Origin: Devosia sp.
Lineage (GTDB): Bacteria; Pseudomonadota; Alphaproteobacteria; Rhizobiales; Devosiaceae
Direction of reading: 5' to 3'
DNA: 9,882 bases
NCBI GenBank assembly: GCA_028290225.1
Contig: JAQGKH010000368.1
Span: 1-9,882, forward strand
Each line of letters starts with the position of its first letter. Position 1 is the first letter of the stretch. Below, one piece after another: positions 5,942 through 9,882 of the stretch. Under the pieces are notes generated by a model, which saw only the letters and a program-made list of their open reading frames with translations, had not been told where the DNA came from and did not search any database. The position numbers and the translations under genes were made by a program.

Positions 5942-8161
5942 TCAGGCCGTGACGGCCGCCTTCACCCGATCTGGCGTGAAGGGCACGCGCCGGATGCGCG
6001 AACCAACCGCATCGGCAATCGCATTGGCAAGAGCCGCGCCCGCCGGTCCCTGGGCCGATTCACCCTGACCCAGGTAAGGCTCGCCCGGCCGGTCGATCAG
6101 CACCAATTCCACCGGCGGAACCTCGCTGAAGGTGAGGATCGGGTAGCTCGCCCAGTCTGTCGACAGGACGCGCGCATTGTCGAACTTGACTTCTTCCTTC
6201 AGGGTCCAGCTCAAGGATTGGATCAGGCCGCCTTCGACCTGGTTGGCGATGCCGTCCGGGTTGACCATGTGGCCGCTGTCATTGGCCGCTACAGCGCGTA
6301 CAACTCGCACGAGGCCGTTGCGAGGCGTAACCTGCACTTCAATCGCTACGGCCGTGATGGCGGCGTAGTTCTTGTAGCGGGCGATAGCGATGCCCCGGCC
6401 TTTGCCGCGGCCTTTTTCGAAGTTATCCCAGCCGAACGCCTCGGCGCAGCGGGTCAGGACGTCTCGCATGCGCTCTTCCTTGAGGTAGCGCAGGCGGTAC
6501 TCCACCGGATCTGCCTCAGCCTTGACGGCCAGCTCGTCGATGAACTGCTCGATGGCCATGACATTGGCATATGCGCCAAGCCCGCGCGTCGAGGAAACCC
6601 GCAGCGGCATTTCCCGCACGAAGTGCGTAACGACGCGCTCGCCAGGGAACTCGTAATTGGCAAGGCCATTACGGGTGGCCGAGAAATTCGGCGGCCCACC
6701 ATCGCTCGGAACCGGCATCTCGAATGGGGGCTCGACATAGCGCCCCGAGAGCAGCCGACCTGCATCGCCACCCGGCCGCGTACCGTGGGGCGTCGAGAAG
6801 ATGTGGTGCTCCCAGCTCAGGATATCGCCCTTGGCATCGAGGCTGGCCGAAATCTTGTTCACCATTGCCGAGCCGTAGGGCTCCCACTGATGCTCGCCAG
6901 CCCTGTTATATTGGAGCTTCACCGGCGAGCCGGGCATGGCTGCGGCCAGCAGGCACGCGTCGGCGGCGGCATCGTCGGCCATGTTGTGACCGTAGCAGCC
7001 CGAGCCCTCGGTATGGATGGCGTGCACCTTGCCTTCTTCCAGGCCCAGCAGCTGTTCAATTGCCGCCGCGGTCGCCCAGACACTCTGGGAGTGCGTCCAC
7101 ACCGTCATCGTCCCGTCCGCACCCATTTGCGCGACCGCGGCTGAGGTGCCGATGGAGCCGTGCATATGGTAGGGGCGCTCGTATGTTGCCTCATGAGTGG
7201 AGGCTCCCTGCGGCGCATCCGGCTGCAGGGTGTTCTTCCATTCGGTTTCTTCGGATTCGGCCGTTTGCAGCCACTCGAAGATGCCGTCATGGCCTGGCAG
7301 GTCGGCCACGATGTCCCACTGCGCGGCCTTGGACAGGGCGTCGGCGGCCAGCATTGCCTGATCCTGGCGCGAAGCGATAATGCCCAGGAAGCTGCCATTG
7401 CGCACGACTTTGAGCACGCCGGGCATGGCCTCGATCGGAGCGAGGTCGACATTGACGAGCTTGGATTTATAGGTCGGTGGCCGCGCGACTGCGCCAAACA
7501 CCATCCCGTCAGGCGTCATCTCGTGCACGAACCGGTGCCGGCCGATCATCTTGTCGGGGATGTCGATGCGCGGGATGCTTTTCCCGATGATCTTGTGCTC
7601 GGCCACGGGCAGCAGGGGTGCTTTCCCCGTTGCTTCGACATTGAGCATCTGGTCGCTGACCAGCTCCCAGTAGGTGACGCTGTTGCCGCCTGCCGAAATC
7701 GTACCGTCCGCGATGGTCAGTGTGTCGGCCGCAACGCCCAGCCGTTCGGCGGCCAGGTTGCGCAGGATCTCACGCACCTCGGCCGCTGCCTGCTGCACGC
7801 CGGGCGCGCAGTTGGGCATGCTCTGCGAGCCTGCGGTGGTGCCTTCATCGGGAGAAAGCCGGGTGTCGCCCGCGGTCACGTGCAGCCGGCTGAAATCGAT
7901 CACCAGTTCTTCAGCGCAGACCTGGCCCACCGCGGTGGTGGCGCCCTGGCCCAGTTCTACCTTGCCGATGAAGAGATTGACGGTGCCGTCCGCGTTGATG
8001 CGGATCCATGAGCTCAGGTTGGGGTGATCGGCAAGATCCCCCGGCAGTTCGCCTTCGGCAGCGTGCTGCGCAAAAACGACGCTGGGCAGCAGGAACGAAA
8101 CGGTGAGGAACCCGCCGGTAACCTTCAGAAAGTCGCGCCTGTTCATTACGTGTTTGTTCAT
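5942..8161 (-). CDS. Periplasmic molybdenum hydroxylase large subunit (IorB / aldehyde dehydrogenase type, xanthine oxidase family)
   Basis: This is the catalytic subunit. It hydroxylates an aldehyde or N-heteroaromatic carbon at a molybdenum-pterin centre. The 739-residue length is usual for the single-chain IorB type. It opens with a twin-arginine signal (NRRDFLKV, residues 7-14, then a hydrophobic stretch ending VFA), so the folded holoenzyme is exported by Tat. Other visible features are the conserved GQGATT motif (71-76), a hammerhead-type domain (about 205-290), the cofactor-binding region from about 335 (GSIGTS, EGSGCYGHN), and the catalytic glutamate E701 in GQGE near the C terminus. 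A GGAGG lies inside the end of the upstream gene, 8 bp before the ATG, and only 3 bp separate the genes. The pair is therefore cotranscribed and probably translationally linked. The substrate cannot be read from the sequence; aldehydes are the most common for this group. Confidence 0.92.
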   Translation of the reverse strand: MNKHVMNRRDFLKVTGGFLTVSFLLPSVVFAQHAAEGELPGDLADHPNLSSWIRINADGTVNLFIGKVELGQGATTAVGQVCAEELVIDFSRLHVTAGDTRLSPDEGTTAGSQSMPNCAPGVQQAAAEVREILRNLAAERLGVAADTLTIADGTISAGGNSVTYWELVSDQMLNVEATGKAPLLPVAEHKIIGKSIPRIDIPDKMIGRHRFVHEMTPDGMVFGAVARPPTYKSKLVNVDLAPIEAMPGVLKVVRNGSFLGIIASRQDQAMLAADALSKAAQWDIVADLPGHDGIFEWLQTAESEETEWKNTLQPDAPQGASTHEATYERPYHMHGSIGTSAAVAQMGADGTMTVWTHSQSVWATAAAIEQLLGLEEGKVHAIHTEGSGCYGHNMADDAAADACLLAAAMPGSPVKLQYNRAGEHQWEPYGSAMVNKISASLDAKGDILSWEHHIFSTPHGTRPGGDAGRLLSGRYVEPPFEMPVPSDGGPPNFSATRNGLANYEFPGERVVTHFVREMPLRVSSTRGLGAYANVMAIEQFIDELAVKAEADPVEYRLRYLKEERMRDVLTRCAEAFGWDNFEKGRGKGRGIAIARYKNYAAITAVAIEVQVTPRNGLVRVVRAVAANDSGHMVNPDGIANQVEGGLIQSLSWTLKEEVKFDNARVLSTDWASYPILTFSEVPPVELVLIDRPGEPYLGQGESAQGPAGAALANAIADAVGSRIRRVPFTPDRVKAAVTA

Positions 8162-8164
8162 GGC

Positions 8165-8617
8165 TTAAACCTCCGAAGCGCGAAGAACGGCGCGTACGAT
8201 GCGGTTGTGGGTGCCACACCGGCAAAGATTTCCATTAAGAGCGCTGCGAACATCGGCTTCCGTCGGAACGGGATTGCGGTCCAGCAGAGACTGGGCGACC
8301 AGGATCATGCCGCTCGAGCAAAAACCGCACTGGGCTGCCTGTTCATCGATAAAGGCCTGCTGCAAAACGCTGGGCTGTCCATTTTCCTGGAGGCCGGCAA
8401 GCGTCGTGACAGATCGCCCGACAGCGGCATCGGCACGCGTCTGGCAGGAGCGAACGACCGCTCCGTCGATCAGAACGGAGCATGCGCCGCATTGGGATAG
8501 GCCGCAGCCAAATTTAGGGCCGGCCTGCTTCAGGTCGTCGCTGAGCACCGACAAAAGGGTGGCATCGCCGGGTGCGTCAACTGACACATCTCCGCCGTTG
8601 AGATTGAAGTTCAGCAT
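8165..8617 (-). CDS. Molybdenum hydroxylase small subunit with two [2Fe-2S] clusters (IorA type)
   Basis: This 150-residue protein passes electrons from the Mo centre of the large subunit to the external acceptor, probably the trihaem cytochrome. The N-terminal ferredoxin-like domain carries C38, C43, C46 and C58 (GCGLSQCGAC, then RSC). The C-terminal helical domain carries C97, C100, C132 and C134 (CGFC and CRCGTHNRIVRAV), the standard second cluster of this family. All eight cysteines are present. It has no export signal of its own, so it presumably crosses the membrane bound to the Tat-tagged large subunit. AGGAGG lies seven bases before the ATG. It is the first gene of a two-gene unit with the large subunit, and the FAD subunit found in cytosolic xanthine dehydrogenases is absent. 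Confidence 0.93.
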   Translation of the reverse strand: MLNFNLNGGDVSVDAPGDATLLSVLSDDLKQAGPKFGCGLSQCGACSVLIDGAVVRSCQTRADAAVGRSVTTLAGLQENGQPSVLQQAFIDEQAAQCGFCSSGMILVAQSLLDRNPVPTEADVRSALNGNLCRCGTHNRIVRAVLRASEV

Positions 8618-8730
8618 AAGGTCTCCTCCTAGGAAGCGTTCCGTAACCTAGTCAGGGCCGGAGCGGATCAGTGCTGAGGTTCTCCTTTGGCGCTCAAAGA
8701 GGGCAGAGTGACCTGCAGCATGGTAGAAGC

Positions 8731-8781
8731 TTGATACGCGATGTGATGCTGTGTCAATGGCACTGAAGTGTCAGTATACTG
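8731..8781 (-). promoter_or_regulatory. Candidate promoter and flanking palindromes for the Mo hydroxylase genes
   Basis: On the minus strand TTGACA (8757-8752) is followed after 15 bp by TATCAA (8736-8731). The spacing is short by the E. coli rule but acceptable if the alphaproteobacterial -35 is read one base earlier. Directly upstream of the -35 are the perfect palindrome CAGTATACTG (8772-8781) and CACT-GA-AGTG (8761-8770). GTGTCA occurs twice, 17 bp apart (8751-8756 and 8768-8773). Such sites could bind an activator or repressor. The leader also contains GGAAGCGTTCC (8632-8642), a short dyad near the ribosome binding site. Confidence 0.35.
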
Positions 8782-8833
8782 CCGATTGTGCGATATACCG
8801 CTGGACCAGCCTGACAGGCGGCCCGGCAGCACT

Positions 8834-9832
8834 TCAGGGCTGTTCCGCCAGCATCCTGTGTTGGGCGATCTGCGCAAGAACCGAGATCGCCAGCGAGGTG
8901 GCATCCCGTGTGGGGCCGAACAGCCCGATTGGCCCCTGGATGCGAGCGATGTCCAGCTCGCTGACGCCGCTTTCTACCAGCCGCTGGCAGCGCGCCAGGT
9001 GCGTCTTCTTGCTGCCCAGCGCTCCGATAAAGAAGCACGCGGTGCCCAGGGCTTCGCGCAGCACCGTGGTTTCCCAATCGTGGTCGTGGAACAACAGCAC
9101 CACCGCGGTCCATGGATCAACAGGCAATTGCGGTGCCTCGGCGGGAGAGGTGAGCTGGGCCACCGGGGCACCCAGGCTCGCGGCGAGCTGAAGCCCCCGG
9201 TCATCGGGCGTGAGGCACAGCACGTCCAGCGCCGCCGCGCGACCTAGCCGAACCAGCGCCTCGAACTCGAGTCCCCGGCCCACCAGCACCAGCTTGGTGT
9301 TGGGTGTATAAACCCGGCGAAACACCTCATTCTGCCAGCCGGTCCTTGGAATACCGCCTGAAGGCGCTGTCAATGTAGCGGTGCCCGCATCGGGCCGCAA
9401 CTCCACAGCGAAGGCTTGCCGCCGGCCATAGCAGCGCAGAGCTTCCGCCACGATCTCGGGGTTTGGGCGAACATGCATATGCAGATCGATCCCTCCACCA
9501 CAAGGAAGACGAACATCCATGAAGGGCGAATTGCGACCAAACCTCAGGATCTGGTCCTTGCCTGATCGCCACACCCGCAGGGCCTCGCTGGCCACGGCGG
9601 CTTCAACGCAGCCCCCCGAAATATAGCCGCAATAGGTGCCGTCCTCGAGCACCGCCATGTTCGAGCCCAAGGCCCGGGGGGCGCCTCCGTCTACGCCCAC
9701 AATGGTGATCAATACGCCCGAGAGCCCCCGACGATGGCCGCTTTCAAGCAGCGCAAACGCATCAGCCGGGTTGTCGCCATCCAGCCCCGCCTCACTGGAC
9801 CGGCGTAGGTCCACCATCTGCAGCTCAGTCAA
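8834..9832 (-). CDS. XdhC/CoxI-family molybdenum cofactor maturation protein
   Basis: Members of this family bind the molybdenum cofactor and help it become sulfurated and inserted into xanthine oxidase-type enzymes before folding and export. The 332-residue protein has the N-terminal XdhC/CoxI domain (about residues 22-90) with GGAPRALGSNMAV and SGGCVEAAV, and the conserved PCGGGIDL at 110-117. The C-terminal Rossmann-like XdhC domain runs from about 178, with LVLVGRG, GALGSKKTH and PIGLFGPTRDA. The start is not certain. TTG at 9832 has GGAG eight bases upstream, while ATG at 9817 has little ribosome binding site; a stop codon upstream excludes a much longer form. It lies 216 bp upstream of the Fe-S subunit gene on the same strand, and its obvious client is the adjacent hydroxylase. 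Confidence 0.88.
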   Translation of the reverse strand: MTELQMVDLRRSSEAGLDGDNPADAFALLESGHRRGLSGVLITIVGVDGGAPRALGSNMAVLEDGTYCGYISGGCVEAAVASEALRVWRSGKDQILRFGRNSPFMDVRLPCGGGIDLHMHVRPNPEIVAEALRCYGRRQAFAVELRPDAGTATLTAPSGGIPRTGWQNEVFRRVYTPNTKLVLVGRGLEFEALVRLGRAAALDVLCLTPDDRGLQLAASLGAPVAQLTSPAEAPQLPVDPWTAVVLLFHDHDWETTVLREALGTACFFIGALGSKKTHLARCQRLVESGVSELDIARIQGPIGLFGPTRDATSLAISVLAQIAQHRMLAEQP

Positions 9833-9882
9833 CCCGCATACTCCGGTCAGAACCGCAATATGCGGCTATCGGAGCATAGGAC

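Noticed and set aside
5936..7144. 402-codon plus-strand open frame opposite the Mo large subunit
   Set aside because: It is a shadow of a GC-rich gene: no ribosome binding site, Arg/His-rich composition, and the opposite strand has full family motifs.
8668..8723. Tiny minus-strand reading frame (17 codons, MLQVTLPSLS...) in the leader of the Fe-S subunit gene
   Set aside because: No ribosome binding site precedes its ATG, and nothing in its sequence suggests a leader-peptide role.

Overview
The window is about 9.9 kb of GC-rich bacterial chromosome and looks alphaproteobacterial. A Hyphomicrobiales relative such as the Devosia/Pelagibacterium group fits best. This is inferred from codon and GC style, an EcfG-type stress promoter candidate in front of sodC, a divergent ROK repressor/sugar ABC transporter pair, and a periplasmic molybdenum hydroxylase with a multihaem cytochrome. 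No mobile element, CRISPR array, tRNA or rRNA was seen.

Region 1 (1-2693) is a sugar-uptake locus. A GtsA-like (glucose/mannose-type) ABC transporter binding protein is read leftwards. After an intercistronic hairpin, the first seven codons of the next transporter gene reach the left edge. Divergent from it is a ROK-family repressor. The 138-bp gap between them holds a good -35 box and a 26-bp imperfect palindrome lying across the core promoter, so the simplest reading is repression of the transporter by the neighbouring ROK protein.

Region 2 (2694-3810) carries a complete exported Cu,Zn superoxide dismutase (sodC), preceded by a GGAAC-N16-GGTT element resembling EcfG/RpoE2 general-stress promoters. 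Convergent to it is a 74-residue uncharacterised protein with a GTG start and a very strong ribosome binding site.

Region 3 (3811-9882) is an electron-transfer module. A membrane-anchored trihaem cytochrome c (rightwards) converges on a leftward group encoding an XdhC/CoxI-type molybdenum-cofactor maturation protein, a small subunit with two [2Fe-2S] clusters, and a Tat-exported molybdopterin-binding large subunit of the isoquinoline oxidoreductase / periplasmic aldehyde dehydrogenase type. The expected electron path is substrate, Mo cofactor, two Fe-S clusters, cytochrome c, respiratory chain. No FAD subunit is present. The cytochrome and enzyme genes are separated by about 650 bp with no convincing gene, bounded by two strong hairpins.

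Most of the content belongs to known families. The points most worth checking are the ROK operator, the stress promoter of sodC, the unusual haem I surroundings in the cytochrome, and the gene-free stretch between the two hairpins. I did not find a clearly undescribed system.
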